A DNA stretch of 64,000 bases. It comes from Altererythrobacter lutimaris. Its GTDB lineage: Bacteria; Pseudomonadota; Alphaproteobacteria; Sphingomonadales; Sphingomonadaceae. Every line of letters begins with the position of its first letter. Position 1 is the stretch's first letter. A program made the translations under genes and the position numbers. Positions 1 through 8,971 of this stretch are shown piece by piece. The stretch lies in assembly GCF_013371495.1 (NCBI RefSeq), contig NZ_JABWTA010000001.1, forward strand, positions 558,001 to 622,000. Direction: 5' to 3'. The notes under the pieces are model-generated. The model was not told where the DNA came from. It ran no database searches and saw only the letters and a list, made by a program, of their open reading frames with translations.

Positions 1-728
1 GCGGCGAAAGTCTCATGTGGCGCATCGCCGCCCCATTTGGCCATCAGCGCCGGATCGTCAGCTCGCAGGAACGGGTTGGTCGCAAGTTCGCGCGCAAGAA
101 CGGTCGGAACGGTCGGCTTTCCAGCCGCACGGCGATTGTCGATGTCTTTGGAATAGGTCTGCAACGCTGCGTTGTCCGGATCGGCATGCAGCGCGAACTT
201 CGCATTGGCCTGTGTGTACTCATGCGCGCAATAGAGCGTTGTTTCCGGCGGGAGTGCTTTGATTCGCGAGAGGCTATCCCAGAACTGCTTGGGTTCGCCT
301 TCGAACATGCGGCCACAGCCTAGCGCGAAGACACTATCACCAACGAAAGCGATCCCTGCTTCCGGTAGATAATATGCGATATGGCCGTTGGTGTGACCGG
401 AAACGTCGATTACATCCGCTGTGAATGCGCCGAGGTTGACCGTGTCGCCGTGGCTGACTTCGCGGTCGATCTCTGAGATTTTCTCGACTTCCTTTGGAGC
501 GATGATCTTTGCACCGCTTGCCGCCACGATGTCCTTGTTCCCGCCTGCATGATCTGGATGCCAATGAGTGTTCCAGATCTGCGTTATCGTCCAGCCCTTC
601 TTCTCCGCCTCTGCGAGATAGACCTTTGCGTCGGGCGTGTCGATCGCCGCGGTCTGGCCGCTGTCAGGATCGTGGAGGAGAAATCCGTAATTGTCGGACA
701 GGCACGGGAATTGATGAACTTGGAGCAT
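1..728 (-). CDS. gloB: Hydroxyacylglutathione hydrolase (glyoxalase II), 3' end outside the window
   Basis: Glyoxalase II hydrolyses S-lactoylglutathione to D-lactate and glutathione, the second step of cytosolic methylglyoxal detoxification. Reading leftward from ATG at 728 gives 242 codons without a stop before the window edge. The metallo-beta-lactamase metal motif THWHPDH is at residues 54-60, so H55, H57, D59 and H60 are present. Further metal-ligand segments follow: a GHT(N)GH-like stretch and GDSVFALGCGRMFEG, typical of GloB. A CAHEY motif near residue 170 fits the substrate-binding region. The gene lies downstream of rpsA on the same strand, but a strong hairpin separates them, so it probably has its own promoter in the 729-796 gap. 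The reading frame is intact as far as it can be seen. Confidence 0.93.
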   Translation of the reverse strand, partial: MLQVHQFPCLSDNYGFLLHDPDSGQTAAIDTPDAKVYLAEAEKKGWTITQIWNTHWHPDHAGGNKDIVAASGAKIIAPKEVEKISEIDREVSHGDTVNLGAFTADVIDVSGHTNGHIAYYLPEAGIAFVGDSVFALGCGRMFEGEPKQFWDSLSRIKALPPETTLYCAHEYTQANAKFALHADPDNAALQTYSKDIDNRRAAGKPTVPTVLARELATNPFLRADDPALMAKWGGDAPHETFA

Positions 729-796
729 GGAGTTTGTGTTGCCCTATCGCTTGGGTGCTTGAGGGCTGAATGTAGGACTTGAGAGCCCAATAGGAA

Positions 797-826
797 AGGC
801 CCAGCGGTCTTTCGACCGCCGGGCCT
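797..826 (-). terminator. Hairpin terminator downstream of rpsA
   Basis: Near-perfect inverted repeat: AGGCCC-a-GCGGTC, loop TTTC, GACCGC-c-GGGCCT, about 44 bases past the rpsA stop on the minus strand. On that strand it is followed by TTTCCTATT, a modest U-tract. It should end rpsA transcription and separate it from gloB. Confidence 0.75.
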
Positions 827-870
827 CCATTTCATTGTCGTCTCAGCATAAGCTGAGATGACCACTATCC

Positions 871-2577
871 TTAGTCTTCCTTGCCCTTCAGAGCTTCGCC
901 AAGAATGTCGCCGAGTGAAGCGCCGCTGTCGGAAGAACCGAATTGTGCCACTGCTTCTTTCTCTTCAGCGATCTGACGTGCCTTGATAGAGAAGTTCGGC
1001 TTCTTCGAACGATCGAAACCGGTAACAAGAGCATCGACCTTCTGGCCGGTCTGGAACCGGTCAGGACGCTGCTCGTCACGGTCACGGCCCAAGTCGCTGC
1101 GCTTGATGAAGCCGGTCGCGCCATCGTCGCCAACCTGCACTTCCAGGCCGCCATCGCGAACTTCGAGAACAGTGACTGTGACAGTCTGGCCACGACGCAG
1201 CGTGCTGGCGTCTGCGCCTTCTGCTGTCGGTGCACCCTTTTCAAGCTGCTTCATGCCGAGGCTGATGCGTTCCTTCTCGACGTCAACGTCGAGAACAACT
1301 GCCTTGACCTGCTCGCCCTTGCGGTGGAGCGCCAATGCGTCTTCGCCAGAGATGCCCCATGCGATGTCCGACATGTGAACCATGCCGTCGACGTCGCCAT
1401 CGAGGCCGATGAACAGACCGAATTCGGTCGCGTTCTTGACTTCGCCTTCGACTTCCGCGCCAACCGGGAATTTCTCTGCGAACTCTTCCCATGGATTGCG
1501 CTGAGCCTGCTTGAGGCCGAGCGAAATGCGACGCTTCTCGCTGTCGACTTCCAGAACCATCACGTCGACTTCCTGAGACGTGCTGACGATCTTGCCCGGG
1601 TGGACGTTTTTCTTCGTCCAGCTCATTTCCGAAACGTGGACCAAGCCTTCAATGCCTGCTTCCAGTTCAACGAACGCGCCGTACTCAGTGATGTTGGTGA
1701 CAGTGCCAGAAAGCTTCGCGCCAACCGGATATTTCGCACCAACGCCATCCCATGGATCGCTTTCGAGCTGCTTCATGCCCAAGCTGATGCGCTGCGTTTC
1801 TTCGTTGATACGAACGATCTGAACGGTCACGGTCTGACCGATCTCGATCACTTCGCTCGGGTGATTAACGCGCTTGTAGCTCATGTCGGTCACGTGCAGC
1901 AGGCCGTCAATGCCGCCGAGGTCAACGAACGCACCGTAATCGGTGATGTTCTTGACGACGCCTTCTGTGACTTGACCTTCAGCAAGATCGTTGATGAGTT
2001 CGCTGCGCTGTTCTGCGCGTGTCTCTTCGAGCACTGCGCGGCGCGACACAACGATATTGCCGCGGCGACGGTCCATCTTGAGGATCTGGAACGGCTGCGG
2101 CACATCCATCAGCGGTGCAACATCGCGCACCGGGCGAATGTCGACCTGGCTGCCGGGAAGGAAGGCTACTGCGCCGTCGAGGTCGACTGTGAAGCCGCCT
2201 TTGACGCGGCCGAAGATGCGGCCTTCAACGCGCTTGCCTTCGCCAAATTCGCTTTCCAGCTTGTCCCATGCAGCTTCGCGGCGCGCACGGTCGCGGCTGA
2301 GCATGGCTTCGCCGTCTGCGTTTTCTACGCGGTCAACAAAGACTTCGACTTCACTGCCAACTTCGAGCCCGTGGTCGTCTTCGCCGCGCATGAATTCTTT
2401 GAGGTTGACGCGGCCTTCGCTTTTGAGGCCCACGTCGATCACAGCCATGCCGTTTTCGATTGACGTCACAGTGCCTTTTACAACGCGGCCTTCAAAGCCT
2501 TCGTCGCCTGCACCGCCAAGTTGTTCGTTAAGGAGCGCTTCGAAATCGTCGCGCGTAGGGTTGGCTGAAGTTGCCAT
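871..2577 (-). CDS. rpsA: 30S ribosomal protein bS1
   Basis: bS1 binds and unfolds mRNA 5' regions on the 30S subunit. The 568-residue product has six S1 (OB-fold) repeats starting near residues 30, 117, 200, 287, 374 and 458. The central repeats show the consensus core (ITDYGAFVDL, ITEYGAFVEL, ATEFGLFIGL, each followed by GLLHV/GLVHV/GMVHM). Length is close to that of other proteobacterial S1 proteins (about 557-570). ATG at 2577 opens a typical MATSANPTRDDFEALL start. In many proteobacteria cmk directly precedes rpsA. Here an oppositely oriented PilZ gene and 557 bases of non-coding DNA lie between them, so rpsA must be driven from that gap. A very long ORF antisense to this gene is a codon-bias shadow. 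Confidence 0.98.
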   Translation of the reverse strand: MATSANPTRDDFEALLNEQLGGAGDEGFEGRVVKGTVTSIENGMAVIDVGLKSEGRVNLKEFMRGEDDHGLEVGSEVEVFVDRVENADGEAMLSRDRARREAAWDKLESEFGEGKRVEGRIFGRVKGGFTVDLDGAVAFLPGSQVDIRPVRDVAPLMDVPQPFQILKMDRRRGNIVVSRRAVLEETRAEQRSELINDLAEGQVTEGVVKNITDYGAFVDLGGIDGLLHVTDMSYKRVNHPSEVIEIGQTVTVQIVRINEETQRISLGMKQLESDPWDGVGAKYPVGAKLSGTVTNITEYGAFVELEAGIEGLVHVSEMSWTKKNVHPGKIVSTSQEVDVMVLEVDSEKRRISLGLKQAQRNPWEEFAEKFPVGAEVEGEVKNATEFGLFIGLDGDVDGMVHMSDIAWGISGEDALALHRKGEQVKAVVLDVDVEKERISLGMKQLEKGAPTAEGADASTLRRGQTVTVTVLEVRDGGLEVQVGDDGATGFIKRSDLGRDRDEQRPDRFQTGQKVDALVTGFDRSKKPNFSIKARQIAEEKEAVAQFGSSDSGASLGDILGEALKGKED

Positions 2578-3134
2578 AATAAGGATAAATCCTGTTTCAC
2601 ATTTGCTACCGGCCGCCGGTTGTCCGGGGTCTTAAACCGCCGCCTGGCGCACCATTGCGCTGGCCTTGCGGGCAAGAGGGCCGAGATCTCCGCGAAGCCG
2701 AATGCTGCCGCGAAGGTTCCTTTCGTCCAGAAGATGCCAATCATCTCGCAGATTTAAGTGAACGGGCGCGCGCCTAGGCCAACGCGCTCGTAAAAGCAAG
2801 CGAATTGCGGGCGAAGGGCCTGGTGAGACGCCACCTTCGTTAGGAATGTTGGATACGCATGTTACACAGTCCTGGAGAAGAAAACTCCAGCCACGGAAAT
2901 CGGGCGAAATTGTACTGGTTCAAAACTCGCTTTTTGGAAGTCATTTGCGCGACCTAAATCCTGGTGACGCAAGTAGGAAAGCGCGCAATTTCTCCAATTT
3001 TACGGTTAATGCGCGGTAACCACTGAACCCTAACCCGTACTGAATCGAGACTATCCCAAGCGGACTGATGATGTTTTCCCGGCGCTCAGTTAGGCCGTGC
3101 GCAAGAAATAGAATTACGGAGCATGGAGAACATC
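2578..3134. other. Divergent intergenic region between rpsA and the PilZ gene
   Basis: About 557 bases with no convincing gene. It must hold the rpsA promoter and 5' leader (minus strand) and the promoter of the twin-PilZ gene (plus strand). The rpsA-proximal half is GC-rich with short inverted repeats, for example CGAAGGAACCTTCG near 2715. The PilZ-proximal half (about 2860-3060) is AT-richer, as promoters usually are. An 88-codon minus-strand ORF starting at 2744 overlaps the rpsA start in another frame and has no family resemblance. I could not pick a promoter with confidence. Confidence 0.5.
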
Positions 3135-3932
3135 ATGTCGGCAGCCACTCAGTCTGCAACCACGCAAGGTGACGATCAGGGGATCGAACGTCGCAATCAA
3201 CGTCGTTATGCGAAGCGCATGCACGCCCACGTACGAGAGCGTGGCCGCAGCGGGCATGTGGTAGAGCTGTTTGACGTGTCAGCCGCTGGTTGCACCATTG
3301 ATACCAGCGCGATGGCAGGGAATTTTCACGCTCCGGTTTGGCTGCGGGTAGGGGACGTCTCCTCGCTTCAAGCCAAGCTTGTCTGGTCCAATGGCCAACG
3401 TGGTGGCCTGAGGTTTGAAACCGAGCTCCACGAAGCTGTGCTGGAGCGTCTCGTGGGCGCGAACGACGACAATATCGTGAATACACAGCCGCCTGCTGAA
3501 CCCTATATCCCGACGACGCCTGAGCAGACAGAAAGCCGCCGCGATCAGATCAAGAGCGGATATGCAGGGCCTTCCTTGCTCCAACGTAAGAAGCCGATCG
3601 GCAAGAAGCCGTTTGAAAGCCTGATTGTCCGCCATGTCGCGCGCAACACTGATCACCGGCATGAGGATCGCTATCCGGCAGAACTCACCAGCGGGCCAAG
3701 CCATGTCACTATGAAGGAGTTCTCAGCCAAGCTGCATGACATCTCGCCGAGCGGTCTGGGCCTGTCAGCTGAGACAGAGAAGAATATCGGCGATCCGGTC
3801 GAAGTTGTATTCGCCAATTGCGAAGCGATCAATGGCCGCGTGATCTGGCGCCAGGGCAAGCGTTTCGGGGTCGAGCTTGATGAAAACGCGATCAACATCA
3901 ACGAGGATGATGTTGGCTCGCAAGCCGAGTAG
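3135..3932 (+). CDS. Twin PilZ-domain protein
   Basis: Predicted cytosolic cyclic-di-GMP receptor of 265 residues with two PilZ domains. The first has an RRYAKR-type RxxxR motif near residue 20 and DVSAAGC downstream. The second, in the C-terminal half, has RHEDR followed by DISPSGLGL. These are the RxxxR and [D/N]xSxxG elements that bind c-di-GMP. Start choice: ATG at 3123 has a GGAG only one base away, while ATG at 3135 has GGAG at 3125-3128 with six-base spacing, so 3135 is preferred. The gene converges on cmk with ten bases between stops and no obvious terminator. No output domain is fused, so it may act by protein-protein interaction. The two tandem GGDEF-EAL proteins at 42-47 kb also end in PilZ domains. 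Confidence 0.85.
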   Translation: MSAATQSATTQGDDQGIERRNQRRYAKRMHAHVRERGRSGHVVELFDVSAAGCTIDTSAMAGNFHAPVWLRVGDVSSLQAKLVWSNGQRGGLRFETELHEAVLERLVGANDDNIVNTQPPAEPYIPTTPEQTESRRDQIKSGYAGPSLLQRKKPIGKKPFESLIVRHVARNTDHRHEDRYPAELTSGPSHVTMKEFSAKLHDISPSGLGLSAETEKNIGDPVEVVFANCEAINGRVIWRQGKRFGVELDENAININEDDVGSQAE

Positions 3933-3942
3933 GCGAAGGCTG

Positions 3943-4566
3943 CTAAGCGCCGAGGCGTTCTGACACAGCTTCAATCGCGGCTTCTATGGCCTGATCGCGA
4001 TCAAAGGCAGTTGTATCTAACACCAGCGCATCGGACGCCGCGCGCAATGGTGCGTCCTTTCGATTGATATCGCGGGCATCGCGCGCGACGATATCCTTTT
4101 CGATCTCGACCAGAGTGATCTCCATCTCGCGGTCTTGCATTTCCATCCAGCGGCGCCTTGCACGCTCTTCGACGCTGGCTGTGATGAACAGCTTCACATC
4201 GGCTTCCGGCACGATGACGGTCCCGATATCACGCCCGTCAAGGACTGCGCCGCCATTCTGCTGGGCGAAGCTGCGCTGGCGTTCGTAAAGAGCCTGACGC
4301 ACGGCCGGATGGACAGAGACCCGGCTCGCCAACCCGCCGATCTCCTCGCTGCGCAGATGCGGATCTTCAAGCAAATCGTCCGCAAAGGAGCATGCGGTCA
4401 GCGCATCGTCTGCGTTATCGGGATCACCGCCATTCAATGAAACCTGCTTGCCCACCGCACGGTAGAGCAAGCCCGTGTCGAGATGCGGCAAGCTGAAATG
4501 GGCGGCAATCGCTTTTGCAATCGTGCCTTTGCCTGAAGCGGTTGGTCCGTCTACAGCGATGATCAT
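3943..4566 (-). CDS. cmk: Cytidylate kinase
   Basis: Phosphorylates CMP and dCMP with ATP, in pyrimidine nucleotide recycling. The 207-residue protein starts [15 protein letters not shown], with the P-loop GPTASGKGT at residues 7-15. It has a DGRDIG motif typical of Cmk and a lid region rich in arginine (RARRRWMEM). Start choice: the frame is open further upstream, but ATG at 4566 is preceded by GAGGAGAAAGG and matches the usual Cmk N-terminus. ATGA overlaps the stop of the upstream small membrane gene, so aroA, this small gene and cmk form a translationally coupled operon. Alphaproteobacteria often carry aroA-cmk-rpsA; here rpsA has been separated. Confidence 0.97.
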   Translation of the reverse strand: MIIAVDGPTASGKGTIAKAIAAHFSLPHLDTGLLYRAVGKQVSLNGGDPDNADDALTACSFADDLLEDPHLRSEEIGGLASRVSVHPAVRQALYERQRSFAQQNGGAVLDGRDIGTVIVPEADVKLFITASVEERARRRWMEMQDREMEITLVEIEKDIVARDARDINRKDAPLRAASDALVLDTTAFDRDQAIEAAIEAVSERLGA

Positions 4567-4820
4567 GATGCCTTTCTCCTCGCGCGGATAGCTTTCCACA
4601 ATCCCCACATCGCGATGGCGGCCCAAAAGGCTTCCAGCACAAGGCTCGGCCAATTGGTGTGAACCAGCAGAGAGATGGTCAGGAGCGCTGCACCTGTCAG
4701 ATTGGTGCCGTGCAAGATGAAGGGGTTCGGATCATCCTTGGCGGTCAAATACGCATACGCCGCGATGATGCAGGCCATGCCGACAAAGCCGATCAGTGTG
4801 TAGACGTCGAATTCGATCAT
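4563..4820 (-). CDS. Small CBU_0592-like membrane protein
   Basis: An 85-residue integral membrane protein with about three hydrophobic segments: residues 5-25 ([17 protein letters not shown]), 40-55 ([13 protein letters not shown]) and 60-78 ([16 protein letters not shown]), followed by the basic tail [10 protein letters not shown]. The layout, with an AY(x)L motif, an LTGA turn and a PSxxLExxW segment, resembles the small CBU_0592-like family found next to varied enzymes. Its biochemical role is unknown. Start and stop both overlap neighbours by ATGA (aroA upstream, cmk downstream), so it is a genuine member of this operon. Confidence 0.8.
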   Translation of the reverse strand: MIEFDVYTLIGFVGMACIIAAYAYLTAKDDPNPFILHGTNLTGAALLTISLLVHTNWPSLVLEAFWAAIAMWGLWKAIRARRKAS

Positions 4821-6253
4821 GCGGAAGTATCCGCGAGCAGGCTCATGAAGTTCGGAAAGCTTGTCTGGATGGGCGAGGTGTCATCGATTTCAACGCCGTC
4901 TTTCGATGCGAGCCCGGCAATGGCCATGCTCATTGCGATGCGGTGATCAAGATGGGTAGTGACTGGCTTGTCCGATGTGCCGGCAAGCGGTGCGCCGTCT
5001 GTGCCCTCAATTACAAGGCCGTCTTCGCGTTCTGTCACGTTCGCGCCTGCGAGAGTGAGGGCGTCTGCCATCGCGGACAAGCGGTCGCTTTCCTTCACGC
5101 GCAGTTCTTCCAGACCGCTAGTCGTCGTCGTCCCTTTCGCCAGCGATGCCGCGACAAACAGCACCGGAAACTCGTCGATCATCGCAGGAGCGATCGCCGG
5201 ATCGACATCAATGCCTTTCAATTGCGAGTGTTTGACGCGCAGATCAGCCACAGGCTCGCCGCCAACTTCGCGCGGGTCCAGGTCCTCGATGTGGCCGCCC
5301 ATCTGCTGCAGCACTTCAATGAGCCCCGCGCGTGTCGGGTTCAGGCCGACATTTTCAATCACGATATCGCTGCCTTCAGTGATAAGTGCGGCGACAATGA
5401 AGAAGGCGGCTGAGGAGGGGTCACCGGGCACCACTGCCTCTTGCGGCTGCAGTTCTGCTTCGCCACGAATACGGATGATCTGGTCTCCGCCAGCTTCCTC
5501 AACTTCCAGCTCGGCACCAAAGCCTCGCAGCATCCGCTCGGAATGATCGCGCGTCGGAACCGGTTCGATTACAGTGGTGATGCCCGGCGTGTTGAGCCCC
5601 GCAAGTAGCACTGCGCTTTTGACCTGAGCGCTCGCCACGGGAAGGCGGTATTCAATCGGTACAGATGGATGTGCGCCTTGCATCATCAGCGGGAGTGTTC
5701 CGCCAGGCGACGCTTCAAAGCTGGCGCCCATTTGGCTAAGCGGCTCGATCACACGGCCCATCGGACGTTTCGAAAGGCTCGCATCTCCGGTGAAAGTCGC
5801 AGAGATACCGTGCCCTGCTATTAGCCCCATCAAGAGACGGGTGGACGTGCCGGAATTGCCCATATCGAGCGTATTCTCAGGCTGAAGGAGGCCGCCAACG
5901 CCGACACCGTGGATGCGCCATTCCTCGCCATGCTTCTCGATAGTGGCGCCCATGGCCCGCATCGCCGCAGCGGTCGCCATCACATCCTCGCCTTCAAGCA
6001 AGCCTGCAACACACGTTTCACCGACAGCCAGCGCGCCAAACATGATCGAGCGGTGGCTGATCGACTTGTCGCCGGGCACACGGATGCGGCCCGTCAGCGG
6101 TCCAGAGGGCAGAAAACGATGCGAGGGCAAAGGGCAATCCTTGAGCGTTGGAGCGGATTTAGACGACGCAGGTCTTTGACAGCGCTTGTCCGTTCTGGCA
6201 AGGCGCGCCGCACTCGAGTTGGACCTCTTGATTCCGGACACTTTCGGTCCCAT
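4817..6253 (-). CDS. aroA: 3-phosphoshikimate 1-carboxyvinyltransferase (EPSP synthase)
   Basis: Transfers the enolpyruvyl group of PEP to shikimate-3-phosphate in the chorismate pathway (cytosol). The conserved N-terminal motif [10 protein letters not shown] is clear, followed by NSGTSTRLL, and RVKESDR and DHRIAMS near the C-terminus. These are the substrate-binding signatures of class II EPSP synthases. The start is uncertain. In-frame ATG at 6253 gives 478 residues, but about 45 residues precede the conserved core, longer than usual. GTG at 6241, preceded by GGGACCGAAA, would shorten it by four residues. No start has a strong ribosome-binding site. It is first in the aroA-small membrane protein-cmk operon, divergent from the FYDLN-acid gene. 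Confidence 0.95.
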   Translation of the reverse strand: MGPKVSGIKRSNSSAARLARTDKRCQRPASSKSAPTLKDCPLPSHRFLPSGPLTGRIRVPGDKSISHRSIMFGALAVGETCVAGLLEGEDVMATAAAMRAMGATIEKHGEEWRIHGVGVGGLLQPENTLDMGNSGTSTRLLMGLIAGHGISATFTGDASLSKRPMGRVIEPLSQMGASFEASPGGTLPLMMQGAHPSVPIEYRLPVASAQVKSAVLLAGLNTPGITTVIEPVPTRDHSERMLRGFGAELEVEEAGGDQIIRIRGEAELQPQEAVVPGDPSSAAFFIVAALITEGSDIVIENVGLNPTRAGLIEVLQQMGGHIEDLDPREVGGEPVADLRVKHSQLKGIDVDPAIAPAMIDEFPVLFVAASLAKGTTTTSGLEELRVKESDRLSAMADALTLAGANVTEREDGLVIEGTDGAPLAGTSDKPVTTHLDHRIAMSMAIAGLASKDGVEIDDTSPIQTSFPNFMSLLADTSA

Positions 6254-6313
6254 CAAACAGAGACAGATTTTCGCTCACTCGTGTCGAGTGAAGCATCGAT
6301 TTAGGGGTATACC

Positions 6314-6652
6314 ATGGCGAAGCCAGAATGGGGCACAAAGCGTTCTTGCCCCAAATGCGGAGAACGCTTTTACGATCTAGGCAACGATGAGCCTGTGACG
6401 TGCATCGAATGCGGAGAAGAATGGCATCCTGAGCCTGTGCTCAAGACCAAACAGCCGATCCCGTTCGAAGAAGACGAGAAGAAGAAGAAAGACGGCGAGG
6501 CGGATTCCGATCTTAGCGGTGATGATGATCTCGAAGATCTGGGCGATATCGATGAAGATGACGATTCCCCGGACAATGACGTTGACCTCGGCGGCGACGA
6601 TGACCTTGGCGTGACTAAGGGCAAAGGCGACGACGACGACGACGACACCTGA
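6314..6652 (+). CDS. FYDLN-acid (TIGR02300 family) protein
   Basis: A 112-residue protein of the family named for its FYDL motif and acidic tail, largely restricted to Alphaproteobacteria and of unknown function. Residues 1-45 form a zinc-ribbon-like unit with CPKCG (about residue 13) and CIECG (about residue 33), with FYDL between. After a short Lys-rich segment, residues 60-112 are dominated by Asp and Glu and end in a run of six Asp plus Thr. It lies divergent to aroA and upstream of tRNA-Ala, a conserved neighbourhood in this order as far as I know. Regulatory or RNA-polymerase-related roles are speculative. Confidence 0.92.
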   Translation: MAKPEWGTKRSCPKCGERFYDLGNDEPVTCIECGEEWHPEPVLKTKQPIPFEEDEKKKKDGEADSDLSGDDDLEDLGDIDEDDDSPDNDVDLGGDDDLGVTKGKGDDDDDDT

Positions 6653-6660
6653 TTTAATTA

Positions 6661-6697
6661 TTGCCATAGTGGAGCCACGCGTATAATGCGCGGCTCC
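6661..6697 (+). promoter_or_regulatory. Hairpin and possible promoter upstream of tRNA-Ala
   Basis: A 10-bp stem (one mismatch), GGAGCCACGC / GCGCGGCTCC, at 6671-6697 with loop GTATAAT. No T-run follows, so it is a weak terminator for the FYDLN-acid gene. The loop holds a perfect -10 hexamer TATAAT (6682-6687), with TTGCCA at 6661-6666 spaced by 15 bases. This could be the tRNA promoter, about 44 bases upstream of the mature 5' end. Confidence 0.4.
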
Positions 6698-6730
6698 CGC
6701 AGGCTTTCGGGCTTGCAAAATGACTGGCGC

Positions 6731-6806
6731 GGGGCCTTAGCTCAGCTGGGAGAGCGCAACACTGGCAGTGTTGAGGTCAGCGGTTCGATCCCGCTAGGCT
6801 CCACCA
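6731..6806 (+). tRNA. tRNA-Ala (anticodon GGC)
   Basis: A complete 76-nt cloverleaf with encoded CCA. The acceptor stem GGGGCCT pairs with AGGCTCC, including a G3-U70 wobble, the alanyl-tRNA synthetase identity element. The anticodon arm CAACA-CTGGCAG-TGTTG presents GGC, reading GCC codons. The T-loop GGTTCGATCC is canonical. It sits between the FYDLN-acid gene and ffh. Confidence 0.97.
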
Positions 6807-6916
6807 GTCACTAAAAAAGTCGGTGTAACAACCGCACGCTGGCCGACGAGTTTTCGTCCGCCGGCGTTTTTCGCGTTTAATCCTGGCTGATTGGCTAGGC
6901 GAGGAGTTTGAAGACG

Positions 6917-8386
6917 ATGTTTGACAATCTGTCCGACCGCCTTGGCGGCGTCTTTGATCGCCTTAAGGGGCGGGGCGCCCTCAAAGAGCAAGACGTTCGC
7001 GATGCAATGCGCGAAGTCCGCGTTGCTCTGCTCGAAGCCGACGTTGCATTGCCAGTTGCGCGCCGCTTTATCGACGCGGTCACGGAGAAGGCCGTTGGCT
7101 CGGAAGTCCTGAAATCGGTCACGCCGGGTCAGCAAGTCGTCAAAATCGTCAATGACGAGCTCATCGAGATGCTTGGCGGTGACGAGACGCCGGAATTGGA
7201 CTTCGCAGCCAAGCCGCCGGTCGTCATCATGATGGTTGGCCTTCAAGGCTCTGGTAAGACAACTACCACGGCCAAGCTCGGCAAGCTGATCCGCGAAAAG
7301 CACGGCAAGAAGGCGCTCATGGCATCGCTGGACGTCAATCGTCCGGCGGCACAGGAACAGCTGCAGGTGCTGGGTGAACAGGTCGATGTGGCTACCCTGC
7401 CTATAGTAGCTGGCCAGCAACCGGTCGATATCGCCAAGCGCGCGATGGAAAGCGCGAAGCTGCAGAACTCCGACGTGCTGCTGCTCGACACGGCCGGCCG
7501 CTTGCACGTCGATGAAGCGCTGATGGCGGAGATGAAGGCTGTGGCCGGCGTTTCTGCGCCAACTGAAGTGCTGCTTGTCGTCGATAGCCTTACAGGGCAA
7601 GATGCGGTGAACGTCGCGCAGAGTTTCTCTGGCGAAGTGCCACTTACCGGCGTGGTTCTCACCCGGATGGATGGCGATGCGCGCGGCGGTGCGGCGCTCT
7701 CCATGCGCGCCGTCACCGGCAAGCCGATCAAGTTTGCAGGTACGGGCGAGAAGCTCGACGCAATCGAAGTCTTTGATCCCAAGCGGGTTGCTGGCCGCAT
7801 CCTCGGCATGGGCGACGTTGTCAGCCTGGTCGAGAAAGCCGCGGCGACGATCAAGGAAGAAGATGCCGAAGCTCTGGCCAAGCGCATGGCGAAGGGTCAA
7901 TTCGACCTCAACGATTTGCGCATGCAATTGAAGCAAATGCAAAGCATGGGCGGCCTCGGCGCGCTCGCGGGCATGATGCCCGGCATGAAGAAAGCCAAGG
8001 CTGCGATGGCGGCGTCAAACATGGACGACAAAGTGCTTGTCCATATGGACGCGATTATCGGCTCCATGACGCCGAAAGAGCGCGCAAACCCTGCGCTGAT
8101 GAATGCCAAGCGCAAGAAGCGCGTTGCGGCAGGCTCTGGCACTGACGTGCAAAACGTCAACAAGGTGCTGAAAATGCATCAGGAAATGAGCCGCGCGATG
8201 AAGCAGATCAAGAAGATGGGCGGCTTGAAAGGCCTCGCATCCTTGTTTGGCGGCGGCGGAATGGGCTCGGCCATGCCGGGCCTTGGGGAGCCAGGCGGCA
8301 TGCCTGGTCTGGGCGGTCCCAAAGGACCGAGTGTTGATCCCGATACGCTCCCACCCGACCTCAAAGATTTATTGAACAAGAAGTGA
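6917..8386 (+). CDS. ffh: Signal recognition particle protein Ffh
   Basis: SRP GTPase that binds signal sequences of nascent membrane proteins and, with 4.5S RNA, delivers them to FtsY. The 489-residue protein has an N helical domain (MFDNLSDRLGGVFDRL), then the G domain with P-loop GLQGSGKTTT, DTAGR and TRMDGDARGG, then a Met-rich M domain (MKQMQSMGGLGAL, MKQIKKMGG) and a Gly/Met/Pro-rich tail. ATG at 6917 is chosen because AGGAG lies at 6902-6906; the in-frame TTG at 6908 would be too close. It begins the rpsP-rimM-trmD-rplS cluster. Confidence 0.98.
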   Translation: MFDNLSDRLGGVFDRLKGRGALKEQDVRDAMREVRVALLEADVALPVARRFIDAVTEKAVGSEVLKSVTPGQQVVKIVNDELIEMLGGDETPELDFAAKPPVVIMMVGLQGSGKTTTTAKLGKLIREKHGKKALMASLDVNRPAAQEQLQVLGEQVDVATLPIVAGQQPVDIAKRAMESAKLQNSDVLLLDTAGRLHVDEALMAEMKAVAGVSAPTEVLLVVDSLTGQDAVNVAQSFSGEVPLTGVVLTRMDGDARGGAALSMRAVTGKPIKFAGTGEKLDAIEVFDPKRVAGRILGMGDVVSLVEKAAATIKEEDAEALAKRMAKGQFDLNDLRMQLKQMQSMGGLGALAGMMPGMKKAKAAMAASNMDDKVLVHMDAIIGSMTPKERANPALMNAKRKKRVAAGSGTDVQNVNKVLKMHQEMSRAMKQIKKMGGLKGLASLFGGGGMGSAMPGLGEPGGMPGLGGPKGPSVDPDTLPPDLKDLLNKK

Positions 8387-8419
8387 TTTCAAGAGTTTAG
8401 ACTGGAAAGGTAATACATC

Positions 8420-8962
8420 ATGGCAGTTGCAATCCGTTTGTCGCGCGGTGGCGCGAAAAAGCGTCCTTACTATCGCATCGTTGTGTCGGATTCGCGCAGC
8501 CCGCGCGACGGCAAGTATCTCGAGCAGATCGGTACTTATAACCCGATGCTACCAAAGGATTCGGGCGAGCGCGTAAAGCTTGACGAAGATCGTGCGCGTC
8601 ACTGGCTCAGCGTTGGCGCGAAGCCTTCTGACCGCGTGCACCGTTTCCTCGACGCAGCGGGTATTCTTGAGCGTGCGCCGCGCAACAACCCGAAGAAGGG
8701 TGAGCCGGGCGAAGCCGCCAAGGAACGCGCTGAAGAGAAGGCTGCAAAGGCCGCTGAAGCTGAAGAAGCAGCCAACGCAGCAACTGAAGAAGCACCTGCT
8801 GAAGAAGCTGCGACTGAAGAAGCCGCTGCTGAAGAAGCTGCTGCTGAGGAAGCACCCGCAGAGGAAGCTGCAGCCGAAGAAGCAGGCGCTGAAGAGGCTC
8901 CGGCTGAAGAGGCTCCTGCTGAGGAAGCACCTGCAGACGATGCAGAAGAGAAGGCTGAGTAA
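8420..8962 (+). CDS. rpsP: 30S ribosomal protein bS16 with long acidic Ala/Glu repeat tail
   Basis: bS16 is a small-subunit assembly protein. Residues 1-82 match the normal family ([11 protein letters not shown] start, [33 protein letters not shown]). The remaining roughly 95 residues are a tail of repeating [13 protein letters not shown] units ending EEKAE, making the protein 180 residues against the usual 80-90. Repeats are imperfect at DNA level (gctgaagaa / cctgctgaagaa / gcagccgaagaa). Such tails occur in some Alphaproteobacteria and are probably flexible and solvent-exposed. It lies 33 bases after ffh and 9 bases before rimM in one operon. Confidence 0.96.
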   Translation: MAVAIRLSRGGAKKRPYYRIVVSDSRSPRDGKYLEQIGTYNPMLPKDSGERVKLDEDRARHWLSVGAKPSDRVHRFLDAAGILERAPRNNPKKGEPGEAAKERAEEKAAKAAEAEEAANAATEEAPAEEAATEEAAAEEAAAEEAPAEEAAAEEAGAEEAPAEEAPAEEAPADDAEEKAE

Positions 8963-8971
8963 GCCTCTAAC

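Noticed and set aside
943..2463. 506-residue plus-strand ORF antisense to rpsA
   Set aside because: It is wholly inside the certain rpsA gene; GC-rich codon bias keeps the antisense frame open. The translation has no recognisable family.
2478..2744. 88-codon minus-strand ORF in the rpsA leader
   Set aside because: It overlaps the rpsA start in another frame, with no ribosome-binding site or family resemblance; treated as leader sequence.
8756..8950. Repeat array in rpsP as CRISPR or tandem-repeat locus
   Set aside because: Repeats are short, imperfect, in frame and codon-structured; they are the coding sequence of the acidic tail.
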